Notes: generated by a model not told the origin, from the letters alone. Positions 8,088 through 18,164 are shown, counted from the first letter of the stretch. The stretch is 64,000 nucleotides of DNA from Stappia sp. ES.058 (GCF_900105595.1 NZ_LT629784.1:2790001-2854000); one strand, 5' to 3'. Program-made: numbers and translations.

Positions 8088-8849
8088 TCACGCCGAAGCG
8101 GGACGGTTCTGCAACAGTCTGTGAAGCGTCGTGATGGTCGACATGTCGGCGATGCCATCCACCCGCTCAGGACGGAAATGACGCTGGAACGCGGTCACCG
8201 CCAGGCACGTTGCCCTGTCGTAATTGCCGTCGATGGCAACCTCATAGCCGAAGAGCGCCAGCATCGATTGCAACGCCTCCACCGGCTGACCGCTGTCGCC
8301 TTCCTGAAAGAAGCGGCCGCCGGAAATCGGCTCCGGCTCCAGCCACTGGCCAACGCCGGCGCGCGCGAGAACATCCCAGGGAAACAGCTCGCCGGGATCC
8401 TCCTTGCGCGCCGGCGCGACGTCGGAATGCGCCAGGATGCGGTGTGCCGGGATGCGGTGCCTCCGGCATATGTCGAGGCCGAGTGCCGCCACCATCTGGA
8501 TCTGCGCCGGCGGAAACGGCCGATAGCCGTTTTCGTGGCCGGGATTGACGATCTCGATGCCGATCGAGCGAGCGTTGATGTCGCGCGCGCCCTGCCAGAA
8601 GGAGACGCCGGCATGCCAGGCCCGCCGCGCTTCCGGCACGAGTTGGTGCAACGTGCCGTCCTCTTCGACGACATAGTGCGCCGAGACCTCGGCGCGCGGG
8701 TCGCACAACCGTCCGATGGCCTCCTGCGCGCCGGTCATGCCGGTGTAATGCAGGATCAGCATGTCGACCGCGACGCCTTCGGCGCGCGCGTTGTGGTTCG
8801 GCGAGGGGCGCAGCCGCGCGGGAAGGGTCGTGTCCGTCTTCAGGCTCAT
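8088..8849 (-). CDS. N-acetylmuramoyl-L-alanine amidase, AmiD/Amidase_2 type, with peptidoglycan-binding domain
   Basis: Zinc amidase of 252 residues that removes stem peptides from muramic acid. Ligand and catalytic motifs are DMLILHYTGM near residue 30, RRAWHAGVSFW near 75, and ILAHSDVAPARKEDPG near 140. Residues 180-250 form a PG_binding_1 domain (LQSMLALFGY, then AVTAFQRHFRPE). No signal peptide is evident, so it may recycle cytoplasmic muropeptides like AmpD, or it may leave the cell by another route. Start chosen at MSLKTDTTLP; a longer frame lacks family similarity. Confidence 0.9.
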   Translation of the reverse strand: MSLKTDTTLPARLRPSPNHNARAEGVAVDMLILHYTGMTGAQEAIGRLCDPRAEVSAHYVVEEDGTLHQLVPEARRAWHAGVSFWQGARDINARSIGIEIVNPGHENGYRPFPPAQIQMVAALGLDICRRHRIPAHRILAHSDVAPARKEDPGELFPWDVLARAGVGQWLEPEPISGGRFFQEGDSGQPVEALQSMLALFGYEVAIDGNYDRATCLAVTAFQRHFRPERVDGIADMSTITTLHRLLQNRPASA

Positions 8850-8924
8850 GTGCGTTCCGAAACGAGGTGTTGTCCGCGCCGCGATAGCGCCGGACGCCGA
8901 CGCTGTCCAGCGGGGCATGAAGGA

Positions 8925-9623
8925 TTACAGGCCGCGCTCGGCGGCGATCTTGGCATAGGCGCCGTTCAGCGCCGCCAGACGGTCGCTGGCGATGCGCACG
9001 AATTCCTCCGGAACGCCGCGCGCCACCAGCCGGTCGGGATGGGTTTCGGTGACAAGCTTGCGATAGTGACGCTTGATCTCCGCATCGGACGCCTCCGGAG
9101 CGATGCCGAGCATGACGTAAGGATCCGCGCCGTCGCGCGTGTGGCGGGCGAGGATCTGGTCGAAGGCACGCCCGTCCAGCCCGAAGATCTCGGCGACCCG
9201 CCGCAGATAGGCCACCTCGTGCTCATGCACCACGCCATCGGCCTTGGCGATGTGAAACAGCACATCGAGTATGTCGATGCGAATATCGGATTCTTCGGGA
9301 AAGAGCGCCGCCAGGCGCTCCGCATAGGTTTCGAACCCGGCCACATCCTGTTTGGCGAGGTTGAACAGCCGCGCGACATTGCGCTCCTCGCCCTCGGGAA
9401 TGTCGAAGACGTCGAGGAAGGCGATTTCCTCCTCGCCGGTGACGACGCCATCCGCCTTGGCCATCTTGGCGGAGAGCGCGATCATTGCAACGGTAAAGGC
9501 GACGGAGCGGTCCTCGCGCCCGTCCCCGGCCGTGACGATGAACTGCACGATGCGATCGACGACATGAATGCCGCCGGCACCGATCTGGGCAGCGACCGCG
9601 CTGATACGGGACCAGATGCTCAC
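8925..9623 (-). CDS. TerB/DjlA-type co-chaperone with C-terminal J domain
   Basis: A 232-residue protein starting at GTG (MSIWSRISAV). Residues about 35-160 form a helical TerB domain (AMIALSAKMAKADGVVTGEEE, then FHIAKADGVVHEHE). A J domain follows at about 165-230 with the essential HPD in VTETHPDRLV, so it should stimulate a DnaK-type chaperone. E. coli DjlA has the same order plus an N-terminal membrane anchor; here the N-terminus is only weakly hydrophobic. It lies between the amidase gene and fumC on the same strand. Confidence 0.88.
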   Translation of the reverse strand: MSIWSRISAVAAQIGAGGIHVVDRIVQFIVTAGDGREDRSVAFTVAMIALSAKMAKADGVVTGEEEIAFLDVFDIPEGEERNVARLFNLAKQDVAGFETYAERLAALFPEESDIRIDILDVLFHIAKADGVVHEHEVAYLRRVAEIFGLDGRAFDQILARHTRDGADPYVMLGIAPEASDAEIKRHYRKLVTETHPDRLVARGVPEEFVRIASDRLAALNGAYAKIAAERGL

Positions 9624-9662
9624 GACGGCCCGCCCCTACTCACTCGGATGCGCGGCGAGCGC

Positions 9663-9683
9663 GCGCCGGCGACCGGCCGGCGC
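9663..9683. terminator. GC-rich hairpin between fumC and the J-domain gene
   Basis: GCGCCGGC and GCCGGCGC form a perfect 8-bp stem with a 5-base loop in the 206-base gap after fumC. There is no run of T on either side, so it may be a weak terminator or an RNA-stabilising stem. Confidence 0.35.
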
Positions 9684-9829
9684 AGTCGCGCCGTGATCCA
9701 TGGAATACGGCGCAGGTCCAGCCGGATTGTCACGTCGCTTCATGAAGATTGCCCCGACTCGCGATTTGGCGTTCTTCCTGCCTGATAGCACAGCTTCACG
9801 CTTGGGTTGAGACCCGCCGGAACCGTTCT

Positions 9830-11245
9830 TCAGGATGGCCCCGGTGCCGGCATCGCCCCGGTCATCGCGCCGGCATCCACGATCCGGTCGAATGTCGCCG
9901 CGTCGACATGGCCCAGCGCCAACGCCGCCTCGCGCAAGGTGGTGCCCTCGTGATGGGCGTGATGGGCGATTTCCGCCGCCTTGTCGTAGCCGATCTCGGG
10001 TGTCAGCGCCGTCACGAGCATCAACGAGCGCGACACGGTTTCCTCGAGACGCGCGGCATTGGCATCCGTTCCGGCAATCGCAAATTTGGTGAAATGCTCC
10101 ATCCCGTCGGCAAGCAGCCGGCTGGCGGTAATCACATTGTAGCCGATCAGCGGCTTGTAGACGTTCATCTCCAGCAGCCCGCCGGCGCCGGCCATGCCGG
10201 TTGCGGCATCCAGCCCGCAGACCTCCAGCGTGAGCATCGCCAGCGCCTCGCACTGGGTCGGATTGACCTTGCCCGGCATGATCGACGATCCCGGCTCGTT
10301 TTCCGGCAGCAGCAATTCGGCAAAGCCCGCGCGCGGGCCGCAGGACAGGAGACGAATGTCATTGGCAATCTTGTGAAGCGAGACGGCCAGCGTGCGCAGT
10401 ACCCCCGAGGCCATGACCATGGCGTCATGTGCGCCCATCACCGTGAACTTGTTGGCCGATGCACGAAGCGGCAGGCCGGTTTGCCGCGCCAGATCCTCTG
10501 CAACCATCGAGTCGAAACCGTCCGGCGCGTTCAGGCCGGTCCCGATCGCCGTCCCGCCGATGGCGAGCGGCATCAGCCCGTCGCGGGCGAAGTCGAGCCG
10601 CAACAGATTGTCGTCGAGCATCCCGGCATAGCCGGCAAACTCCTGTCCCAGCGTCATCGGCACGGCGTCCTGCATGTGCGTGCGGCCGATCTTGACGAGC
10701 CCCGCCCAGCCGTCGGCCTTGTCGCGGAGGCTGTCGCGCAGGAGGCGGACCGCCGGGATCACCCGCGTCTCGATCATTGTCGCCGCCGCAAGATTGAGCG
10801 CCGTCGGCACAACGTCGTTGGAGGATTGCGAGCGGTTGACGTGGTCGTTGGGATGAACCGGATCCTTGGTTCCGAGCGTGCCGCCGGCCATCTCGATCCC
10901 CCGGTTGGCGATCACCTCGTTGACGTTCATGTTGGCCTGGGTGCCGGAGCCGGTCATCCACACGCTCAAGGGAAACTCGCCGTCATGGCGGCCGTCGACG
11001 ATTTCCTCTGCCGCGGCGGCGATCAACCGCGCCTGCTCATCGTCCAGCGTTCCAAGGCGCACATTCGCACGCGCGGCAGCCGCCTTGATCCGCGCAAGCG
11101 CATGGATGATCTCGATGGGAAAGCCCTCGCGCCCGATCGCGAAATTATGCCGGGCACGTTCCGTCTGCGCACCCCAGTATCGGTTGGCAGGCACCTCGAC
11201 GGCGCCCATGGAATCCGTCTCCCGGCGGCTCGGTTCCGTGTTCAT
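9830..11245 (-). CDS. fumC: Fumarate hydratase class II
   Basis: Iron-independent fumarase interconverting fumarate and L-malate in the TCA cycle. At 471 residues the length is typical. Visible hallmarks are [15 protein letters not shown] near residue 24, [49 protein letters not shown], and the superfamily signature [13 protein letters not shown] near residue 318. The first residues, [14 protein letters not shown], place the substrate-binding motifs at the expected positions. It is monocistronic on the minus strand and divergent from a GGDEF-EAL gene. Confidence 0.97.
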   Translation of the reverse strand: MNTEPSRRETDSMGAVEVPANRYWGAQTERARHNFAIGREGFPIEIIHALARIKAAAARANVRLGTLDDEQARLIAAAAEEIVDGRHDGEFPLSVWMTGSGTQANMNVNEVIANRGIEMAGGTLGTKDPVHPNDHVNRSQSSNDVVPTALNLAAATMIETRVIPAVRLLRDSLRDKADGWAGLVKIGRTHMQDAVPMTLGQEFAGYAGMLDDNLLRLDFARDGLMPLAIGGTAIGTGLNAPDGFDSMVAEDLARQTGLPLRASANKFTVMGAHDAMVMASGVLRTLAVSLHKIANDIRLLSCGPRAGFAELLLPENEPGSSIMPGKVNPTQCEALAMLTLEVCGLDAATGMAGAGGLLEMNVYKPLIGYNVITASRLLADGMEHFTKFAIAGTDANAARLEETVSRSLMLVTALTPEIGYDKAAEIAHHAHHEGTTLREAALALGHVDAATFDRIVDAGAMTGAMPAPGPS

Positions 11246-11395
11246 CGCGATCTCCTTGCTGTGTGTTGCGGTGGCGCCGGCTCAAAAACAAACGTGAAAC
11301 GCGCCAGCGGGTCTCTGGTTCGATTCAGTGTCTGGAAACTTCCCCCTGTCATAGTTCCGCAGGTTCGCAGTGACCTCCCGTCCGGGGGAGACAGG

Positions 11396-13552
11396 ATGAA
11401 AGACGTGCGGAATTTCAGGAAGCTGGCGGGAGTTTTCGCCGGATTTATGATCGTGGTGGCCTTTGCGGGCGCAATCCATGGCGCAAACCTCTGGTTTTCC
11501 CACTCCCTCTACGCCCGCGACGCGATGGATGCGGCAAGGCGCTTCGACCGCGAACTCCAGGACTATATCAAGACCGCCGGAGGCAGCCAGGCGGAGGAAT
11601 CGGCGGCCAGCACAGGCCTTCGCTCATCCATCGACACCTGGGATACCACGGCCGCCGGGGACGCTAAGCCCTATTTCGCACCCGCGAAGCTTGAATTCCT
11701 GATCGACGAATTCATACGCCATCTCCATACGCATGACGACATGCAAGTGGAATCCTTGGTCTGGTTCGGCAGCGGCGGTGCGAGAGACGCCCTCGACCAC
11801 CGTCGGGAGGGAGCCCTCCCGCTTGGCGTTACCGGGAGCGAAACCACGCCGGCGCCGAATATCGTTCCGCTGCTGAAAGAGACGCTGGCAACGCGAACGC
11901 CGGCAATCAGCATCGCCGACAATCTGATCGGCCCACCGAGCGACCCGAGCCTGATCGCGCTGCCGATTCTCAACGGGCCGAATGTCGCCGGCGCGCTTGT
12001 GCTTGTTCACGATCAGGCGAGGACCGGGGTCTTCCTGACGGAATTCCTTCGGTTGGGACTGGCAATCATGATTGCGCTTTGCGCCACCGCGATGCTGCTT
12101 GCCAGTTTCTTCGTCTGGGTGCGTTTCCGCGACCGTTTGAAGGACAGCCAGACGATCCAGTTTCTCGCCCATCACGATGCGCTCACGAGCCTGCCCAACC
12201 GAACGGTCTTCGCCACCAAACTCAACGAGGCCCTGCGCCTTGCCCATGCCAAGGCAACCAACATCGCCGTGATGCTGATCGACGTCGACAAATTCAAGCA
12301 GATCAACGACACGCACGGGCATGCTGTCGGCGATCTGTTCCTGCAGGTCATCGCGGACCGCCTGCGCTCCGTTTTCGGAAATCATGTCGTCGCACGGCTG
12401 TCGGGCGATGAATTCGCGGTGCTGATCGCCGTCGACACCGACCGCAAGGCACTGACGCGCCTCGCCGCCACCATGATTGAGGCCACCCGTACTCCGACCC
12501 GCATCAGCGGAAAGGACCTGCAGATCTCGCTCTCGATCGGCGTCGCACAGGCCCGCGAGGCAACCTGGCGGGCCTCCCGTCTGCTTCACTGCGCGGACCT
12601 CGCCCTCTACCGGGCCAAGCACTCCGGCCGCTCGACATTCAAGTGGTACTCGCCGGATATGGACGCGGAAGCGCAACAGCGCAAGGAACTCGAGGGCGAT
12701 CTGCGCAAGGCGCTCAAACAGGACGAGTTCCGCCTGCTCTATCAGCCGCAGTTCACCTTGTCCGACCTGCGGCTGTGCGGCTACGAAACGCTGCTGCGCT
12801 GGGAGCATCCCGAAAAGGGCACCATCTCGCCGACGGTTTTCATCCCGATCGCGGAAGAAGCGGGCCTGATCGAGGAAATCGGGTCCTGGGTGCTGCAGCG
12901 GGCCTGTATGGAAGCCGCCGCCTGGACGGATTCCTCCCTGACGATTGCGGTCAATGTGTCCCCCGCGCAATTCAGTCCGGGAAAGACGGAAGACCGTGTC
13001 GCCCTTGCGCTCGAGGCCAGCGGGCTCGACCCCGGTCGTCTGGAGATCGAGATCACCGAAAGCCTGCTGATCTCCGATACCGAAGCGGTGGTGAAGACGC
13101 TGACCCATGTGCGGGAAATGGGCGTTTCGATTGCCATGGACGACTTCGGCACGGGATTTTCCAGCTTGAGCTACCTGTCGCGCTTCCCCTTCGACACAAT
13201 CAAGATCGACCGCTCCTTCGTTGCAACGCTCGGCAAGAGCCGCACGACCGATGCCGTTGTTGCCTCGATCGTCGGTCTTGGCCGGTCGCTCGGGGTCATC
13301 ATTACCGCAGAAGGCATCGAGAACGAGCACCAGGTCACGCTGCTGCGTGCCACCGGATGCGACAAGGTTCAAGGCTTCCTGTTCGGGCGTCCGATGGATC
13401 TCACCGAAAACGATCCAGCCACCGCGCAGGCGCGCCGGCCGGAGCAGGAAACCGTTTCCGGCACGTTGCTGGAACTGGAGCTGGAGCTGGAAGACGACGA
13501 ACGCGAGATGGCGGATCAGGACACGAGACCCGTGACAACCCAGGTCGCCTGA
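11396..13552 (+). CDS. Membrane-anchored GGDEF-EAL cyclic-di-GMP enzyme
   Basis: Inner-membrane signalling protein of 718 residues. Helix 1 is at about 15-35, a periplasmic sensor of about 180 residues follows, and helix 2 is at about 215-240. The GGDEF domain carries SGDEF near residue 336. The EAL domain has ETL in place of EAL near 462 but keeps the metal and catalytic residues: NVSPAQF, EITESLL, DDFGTGFSS near 581, KIDRSF and AEGIEN. Both diguanylate cyclase and phosphodiesterase activity are possible. The C-terminus ends in a Glu/Leu-rich tail. GGGGGAG sits six bases before the ATG; the much longer open frame upstream is antisense to fumC. Confidence 0.92.
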   Translation: MKDVRNFRKLAGVFAGFMIVVAFAGAIHGANLWFSHSLYARDAMDAARRFDRELQDYIKTAGGSQAEESAASTGLRSSIDTWDTTAAGDAKPYFAPAKLEFLIDEFIRHLHTHDDMQVESLVWFGSGGARDALDHRREGALPLGVTGSETTPAPNIVPLLKETLATRTPAISIADNLIGPPSDPSLIALPILNGPNVAGALVLVHDQARTGVFLTEFLRLGLAIMIALCATAMLLASFFVWVRFRDRLKDSQTIQFLAHHDALTSLPNRTVFATKLNEALRLAHAKATNIAVMLIDVDKFKQINDTHGHAVGDLFLQVIADRLRSVFGNHVVARLSGDEFAVLIAVDTDRKALTRLAATMIEATRTPTRISGKDLQISLSIGVAQAREATWRASRLLHCADLALYRAKHSGRSTFKWYSPDMDAEAQQRKELEGDLRKALKQDEFRLLYQPQFTLSDLRLCGYETLLRWEHPEKGTISPTVFIPIAEEAGLIEEIGSWVLQRACMEAAAWTDSSLTIAVNVSPAQFSPGKTEDRVALALEASGLDPGRLEIEITESLLISDTEAVVKTLTHVREMGVSIAMDDFGTGFSSLSYLSRFPFDTIKIDRSFVATLGKSRTTDAVVASIVGLGRSLGVIITAEGIENEHQVTLLRATGCDKVQGFLFGRPMDLTENDPATAQARRPEQETVSGTLLELELELEDDEREMADQDTRPVTTQVA

Positions 13553-13574
13553 TCGCGCACCGACGGCGGCCGAC

Positions 13575-14117
13575 CTACATGGCGGCGGCCGCGCGCGCGG
13601 CCTGGTCGTAGTGGCCGGACACGGACCGCAGCATCGCGGCAAGACGCGACAGCTCGACCTCATCCATTCCCAGATCCTTGACCGGCCCGACCAGAAGCGC
13701 CTCACGCAACTGCCGGTACTCCATGCAGATCGCCTCGCCCTCCGACGTGATCGCAACGGTCTTTTCCTTGCCGCGGCGACCGGTCTCGACAAGCCCGGCC
13801 GTTTGCAGCTTTTTCAGCGCATAGGTAACGGTATGCGTGTCCTCGATGTTGAGCACCAGACAGATGTCCGCCAACGATTTCGGCCGCCCGCGGTGATTGA
13901 CCGAATGCAGCACGAGCGTGTCGAGCGGGCTCATGCCGGGCGCGCCGGCGGCGGACATGCAGCGCACCATCCAGCGGTGGTAGGCATTGACCATCATGGT
14001 CATCGCAAATTCGACTTCGGAAAGCGCGGGCATCGCGCCGGACGCGAGGTGGGCGGCGGACACCACCGGCCCGACAGTGCGACTCGGGCCATCGGCGGTT
14101 GGGAGCGGATCTGACAT
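13575..14117 (-). CDS. MarR-type winged-helix regulator of the adjacent catabolic cluster
   Basis: DNA-binding protein of 180 residues. A helical dimerisation region (EFAMTMMVNAYHRWMVRCM) precedes a winged helix: LDTLVLHSVNHRGRPKSLAD, LNIEDTHTVTYALKKLQTAG, then the wing RRGKEKTVAITSEG. This subgroup is often found beside TRAP or amino-acid transporters. Start chosen at MSDPLPTADG with GAGG about 10 bases upstream. It lies directly downstream of the racemase gene on the same strand and is the best candidate to bind the motif shared by 15089-15103 and 19594-19608. Confidence 0.85.
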   Translation of the reverse strand: MSDPLPTADGPSRTVGPVVSAAHLASGAMPALSEVEFAMTMMVNAYHRWMVRCMSAAGAPGMSPLDTLVLHSVNHRGRPKSLADICLVLNIEDTHTVTYALKKLQTAGLVETGRRGKEKTVAITSEGEAICMEYRQLREALLVGPVKDLGMDEVELSRLAAMLRSVSGHYDQAARAAAAM

Positions 14118-14185
14118 CAAGCATCGACCTCGATAGCGACGGGCCGACAGGCTACGGCAGGAGACGCCGCAAGGGCAACCGGCGA

Positions 14186-14908
14186 TCAGGTCGCCGGCAC
14201 GGGAAACCGTCCGGGCGCCAATCCGGCGTGGAACCAATTGACGAAACTGACAATGGAATAGACGGGCAGTCCCGTGACCTCCGCGATATCGGCCGCATAG
14301 GGTGCCATGTTGGTGCATTCCAGCACGATCGCGCCCACCTCCGGATGCCGTCCGACCAGCTCGCGTGCGGCAAGCACATTGTCGGCGCGCGCCGCCTCCA
14401 CGTCGAAATCGGGCGCATTGTCCAGAATCGCGCGGGTGAAGACGCGGCCCGCTTCCGTCCCGCCGACCGGCGTGTCGCGCGCGCAGCCGGCGGCATCCAG
14501 ATGCGCGCCCGTCAGCGCCGACGAGGAGATGGTGAGAATGCCGCACCGCCGGCCCGGCGGCAATAGCCGGTCGACGAAGGGCACCTGCATCAGCGAGGAC
14601 GCGGCGACCGGCACGCCGAGCGCCGCCTTCAGATCATCCTGAAACAGCGACAGCAACCCGCAGGACGTGGTAATGCCGCCGACCCCTTCCCGCACGAGCG
14701 CGCGACCGGCGGTCACAAAGGCGTCGAACAGGCCCTCCGCTTGTTCCTCGACCACCCGTGTCGGCGAAGCCTGAGGCACGACGGCATAGCGCACGGGAAA
14801 CGGGAAACTCTCCGGGTTGCCGATGTCACCGGGGATGCGCGGAAACCGCGTGTCGAGCATCAAGATACCGACAGCGGGTCGCAGGGTCTGGCATGTGGGG
14901 ACGGTCAT
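14186..14908 (-). CDS. Aspartate/glutamate/hydantoin racemase family protein
   Basis: A 240-residue cofactor-independent racemase-fold protein. The two catalytic cysteines are present: C83 in GITTSCGLLSLF and C198 in VLECTNMAPYAADI. The N-terminus AVGILMLDTRFPRIPGDIGN is typical of a subgroup annotated as Asp/Glu racemase, close to hydantoin racemases. The substrate cannot be read from sequence. It is divergent from a D-amino-acid-oxidase-like gene and upstream of the MarR-type regulator, suggesting a role in interconverting enantiomers of the imported substrate. Confidence 0.85.
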   Translation of the reverse strand: MTVPTCQTLRPAVGILMLDTRFPRIPGDIGNPESFPFPVRYAVVPQASPTRVVEEQAEGLFDAFVTAGRALVREGVGGITTSCGLLSLFQDDLKAALGVPVAASSLMQVPFVDRLLPPGRRCGILTISSSALTGAHLDAAGCARDTPVGGTEAGRVFTRAILDNAPDFDVEAARADNVLAARELVGRHPEVGAIVLECTNMAPYAADIAEVTGLPVYSIVSFVNWFHAGLAPGRFPVPAT

Positions 14909-15088
14909 TCACAAATCCATCGGCAGGCCGGGCGACGTGGCCCGACCACGCACTGTCTTGAAGACGACACAAGAAAACGGCGCAACACGCGCCAGGTCAA
15001 GCACCCGACAATTCGAACGGCTGTCCCCTAAACAACAAAAGGACTGCAAACGGACAAATACACACCTCCTGAAATATACGAATAAGTT

Positions 15089-15103
15089 ATCGACAAATTA
15101 TTG
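15089..15103. promoter_or_regulatory. Candidate operator, copy 1 of a motif shared within the catabolic cluster
   Basis: ATCGACAAATTATTG lies in the divergent spacer between the racemase and oxidoreductase genes, next to TTGACA at 15101-15106. It matches 14 of 15 bases of a sequence at 19594-19608 in front of the oxoprolinase gene. The core CGAYAA-A-TTATTG is an imperfect dyad, as expected for a MarR-type dimer. Confidence 0.6.
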
Positions 15104-15156
15104 ACACGGGACCCGTCGAAAAGGACACTGTGCTGGACATGCGCAAGGGGGACTGC

Positions 15157-16410
15157 GTGAACCACAAGCACTGCAAAGTGTCCGTTATCGGAGCGGGGAT
15201 CGTCGGCGTCGCCACGGCGATCTGGCTTGCACGCGACGGGCACGAGGTGACCCTGGTCGATCGGCTCGCGCCCGGCGAGGCAACCTCCCACGGAAACGGC
15301 GGCGTGCTTGCTTCCTGCGCTGTGGTGCCGGTCACGGTGCCGGGCCTTGCGGCCAAGGCCCCGCGCATGCTCCTCGACCGTCAAAGCCCGCTGTTCCTGC
15401 GCTGGTCCTATCTTCCGAAACTTCTTCCCTGGCTGGCGAAATACCTCTCCCACTGCACGGAAGCAGAAACAGCCCGCATCGCCACCGCGCTTCTGCCCGT
15501 GATCGGCGACAGCCTCGAACAACATCAGGCGCTCGCGGCGGGAACCGGCGCGGAACGCTGGCTGCGCGCAAGCGACTACCTCTATGTGTACCGCGACCGC
15601 GCCGCCTTCGAGGCCGACGGTTTCGCCTGGTCGCTGCGCCGCGACGCCGGCTTTCGCTGGGACATCCTGGAAGACCGCGAACTTCGGGACTACGAACCGC
15701 TGATCGGTCCGGACAACCGCTTCGCCGTCAAACTTCCCGACCACGGCGTGATCAGCGACCCCGGCCGATACGTCAAGGACCTCGCCACCCACTTCGAAAG
15801 CCTGGGCGGGCGCGTCCTGCGCGCCGACGTTCGCGGTTTCCGCTTCGGGGACGGTCGCCTGGCGGCCCTTGAGACCGATGCCGGCGCCATCGACTGCGGG
15901 CGGGCCGTGCTCGCCGCCGGCGTCTGGTCGAAGGATCTCGGCCGCCAGCTCGGCATCGATGTACCGATGGAAAGCGAACGCGGATATCATCTGGAACTCG
16001 AGGCGCCCGATGCCTACCCTTGCGCGCCGCTGATGATGACCGCGGGAAAATTCGTCGCCACACCGCTGGACGGGCGCATCCGCCTTGCCGGCATCGTCGA
16101 GTTCGGCGGACGGGACGCCGGGCCGAGCGATGCCCCATTCAAGGTGCTGGAAACCCAGGCCCGGCGCGCAATGCCGACGCTGAAATGGACCGCGCTCACA
16201 CGCTGGATGGGCCATCGTCCGGCACCGGCCGATTCCATTCCGCTCATCGGTCCCTCCCCGCGCCACAAGGACGTGCTGATGGCCTTCGGACACCACCATG
16301 TCGGTCTGACGGGCGGCCCGCGCAGCGGACGGCTGATCGCCGATCTCGTTGCCGGTCGCACGCCGAACATCGACATGGCCCCCTATTCGCCGGGACGCTT
16401 CGCCGTCTAG
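15157..16410 (+). CDS. FAD-dependent D-amino-acid dehydrogenase-like oxidoreductase (DAO/DadA type)
   Basis: Flavoprotein of 417 residues. The FAD dinucleotide-binding motif VSVIGAGIVGVATAIWLARD is at the N-terminus. A conserved GEATSHGNGG and a C-terminal DSIPLIGPSPRHKDVLMAFG complete the DadA-like pattern. Such enzymes oxidise D-amino acids to keto acids and pass electrons to the quinone pool. A GTG start (MNHKHCKVSV) was chosen because AAGGGGGA precedes it; earlier in-frame GTG and ATG codons at 15130 and 15139 have poorer signals. It leads the operon with the TRAP genes, so its substrate is probably what they import. Confidence 0.87.
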   Translation: MNHKHCKVSVIGAGIVGVATAIWLARDGHEVTLVDRLAPGEATSHGNGGVLASCAVVPVTVPGLAAKAPRMLLDRQSPLFLRWSYLPKLLPWLAKYLSHCTEAETARIATALLPVIGDSLEQHQALAAGTGAERWLRASDYLYVYRDRAAFEADGFAWSLRRDAGFRWDILEDRELRDYEPLIGPDNRFAVKLPDHGVISDPGRYVKDLATHFESLGGRVLRADVRGFRFGDGRLAALETDAGAIDCGRAVLAAGVWSKDLGRQLGIDVPMESERGYHLELEAPDAYPCAPLMMTAGKFVATPLDGRIRLAGIVEFGGRDAGPSDAPFKVLETQARRAMPTLKWTALTRWMGHRPAPADSIPLIGPSPRHKDVLMAFGHHHVGLTGGPRSGRLIADLVAGRTPNIDMAPYSPGRFAV

Positions 16411-16533
16411 AGTGAATGCACGCGCGGCATCAGACCGCGACACCACAAGATCCGGCGTGAAGCCGGGAAACCAGAGACGGAATTCGCGCAACGCACACCG
16501 GCGAGGCGCGCAAAACCGGAGGAGAAACAGAGA

Positions 16534-17517
16534 ATGAAGACACTCATCAAGTCCACCGCCCTTGCCTCGACCGCATTGATCGCGGTCGCCTTTGCCGCGC
16601 CGGCAGCGGCGGAAAAGTGGGACATGCCGCTGGCCTACTCGGCCTCCAACTTCCACTCCGAGAACGCAGCGGTCTTCGCCGCCTGCGTCACCGAGGGCAC
16701 CGGCGGCGACATCGAGATCGTCACCCATCCGGGCGGCTCGCTGTTCGGCGGCGCGGAAATCAAGCGCGCGGTCCAGACCGGCCAGGTGCAGATCGGCGAG
16801 CGCCTGCTGTCGGCCCATGCCAATGAGGATCCGCTGTTCGGCATCGACAGCATTCCCTTCCTCGCAACCTCCTTCGACGATTCCGTCAAGCTGTGGTCGG
16901 CGGCGGAAGACGCCGTCGGCGCCGCGCTGGAAGAGCAGAACCTGGTGATGCTCTACACCGTGCCGTGGCCGCCCCAGGGCATGTATTTCAACAAGCCGGT
17001 GGACTCGGTCGCCGACATGGAAGGCCTGAAGTTCCGCGCCTACAACGCCGCGACCGCCAAGCTCGCCGAACTGACCGGCATGCTGCCCGTCCAGATCGAG
17101 GCGGCGGAAGTGTCGCAGGCCTTCGCCACCGGCGTCGCGGAATCCATGGTCTCCTCCGGCGCCACCGGCTACGATCGCAAGCTTTGGGAAAACGTCTCGC
17201 ATTTCTACGCGGTCGACGCCTGGCTGCCGCGCAACGCCGTGATGGTCAACAAGGACGCCTGGGACGGCCTGTCCGATGACAACAAGGAAGTCGTCCGCGG
17301 CTGTGCCGCAACCGCCGAGGCGGAAGGCCTCGACAAGGCCAAGGCCTACACCACTTTCACGCTGGAAGGCCTCGCCGAAAACGGCATGACGGTTGGCGAT
17401 CCGAGCGACAAGCTCAAGGCGGATCTCGCCGAGATCGGCGAGACGATGACGGCCGAGTGGCTTGAATCGGCCGGCGACAAGGGCAAGACCATCGTCGATG
17501 CCTACAAGGCGATGTAA
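16534..17517 (+). CDS. TRAP transporter substrate-binding protein (DctP family)
   Basis: Periplasmic binding protein of 327 residues. The signal peptide MKTLIKSTALASTALIAVAF ends near APAAAEKWD. Family features include PGGSLFGGAEIKRAVQTGQV, GIDSIPFLATS, GMYFNKPVDSVADMEGLKFR (containing the conserved Arg that usually binds a carboxylate) and EVSQAFATGVAESMVSSG. It delivers the substrate to the DctQ/DctM membrane proteins encoded next. GGAGGAG lies about 9 bases before the ATG. The ligand is not identifiable, but the surrounding enzymes point to an amino acid or lactam. Confidence 0.93.
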   Translation: MKTLIKSTALASTALIAVAFAAPAAAEKWDMPLAYSASNFHSENAAVFAACVTEGTGGDIEIVTHPGGSLFGGAEIKRAVQTGQVQIGERLLSAHANEDPLFGIDSIPFLATSFDDSVKLWSAAEDAVGAALEEQNLVMLYTVPWPPQGMYFNKPVDSVADMEGLKFRAYNAATAKLAELTGMLPVQIEAAEVSQAFATGVAESMVSSGATGYDRKLWENVSHFYAVDAWLPRNAVMVNKDAWDGLSDDNKEVVRGCAATAEAEGLDKAKAYTTFTLEGLAENGMTVGDPSDKLKADLAEIGETMTAEWLESAGDKGKTIVDAYKAM

Positions 17518-17625
17518 GCGGAGCGACGTGATCCGGCGGCCGCGAGCACGTCCTTGCGGTCGCCGTTCCCTTGCGCCCGGCACCGGCCCGACCGCCGGCC
17601 TGCCGCCGAACCATCGGACGGACCC

Positions 17626-18159
17626 ATGACAGCTCTCGGACGCGGATTGCGCCGGTTCCTGGACGGACTGTATCTGCTTGGCGGCGCTCTGGCCGCTCTC
17701 AGCCTCGTCACGATTCTCGCAATCATCATGGGCCAGATGGTCGCGCGCTGGACCGGGCTGACCTTTCCCGGCGCGACGAGCTACGCCGGCTACGCCATGG
17801 CCGCGGCCTCCTTCTTCGCCTTCGCCCATGCGCTCAATCACGGTGCCCACATCCGCGTCAGCATCCTGCTGAACGCGCTCGGGACCCGGCGCCGCTGGCT
17901 GGAGATCTGGTGTTTCGCCATCGGCACGGCGCTTGCCTGGTTCGTCGCCCGCTACGCGATCAAGGCGACCTACTGGTCGTGGAAATTCAACGACCTCAGC
18001 CAGGGACAGGATGCGACCCCCTTGTGGATCCCGCAGACCGCCATGGCGATCGGTGCCGTTCTGCTCGCCATCGCGATGACGGACCACTTCGTCCGCGTCC
18101 TGTTCCTCGGCAACGCGGGCATCAAGTCCGACACCGCCGAACAAAGCCACGGAGAGTGA
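17626..18159 (+). CDS. TRAP transporter small permease (DctQ family)
   Basis: Inner-membrane protein of 177 residues with four predicted helices, beginning LYLLGGALAALSLVTILAII and including the family stretch FPGATSYAGYAMAAASFFAFAHAL then GAHIRVSILL. It forms the membrane complex with DctM. Start chosen at MTALGRGLRRF; a longer in-frame start would add a polar, Pro/Arg-rich stretch untypical for the family. It ends five bases before the dctM start. Confidence 0.92.
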   Translation: MTALGRGLRRFLDGLYLLGGALAALSLVTILAIIMGQMVARWTGLTFPGATSYAGYAMAAASFFAFAHALNHGAHIRVSILLNALGTRRRWLEIWCFAIGTALAWFVARYAIKATYWSWKFNDLSQGQDATPLWIPQTAMAIGAVLLAIAMTDHFVRVLFLGNAGIKSDTAEQSHGE

Positions 18160-18164
18160 CGGCC

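Noticed and set aside
15028..18150. 1,040-codon frame antisense to the oxidoreductase and TRAP genes
   Set aside because: It runs across three well-supported genes and an intergenic region in the opposite direction.
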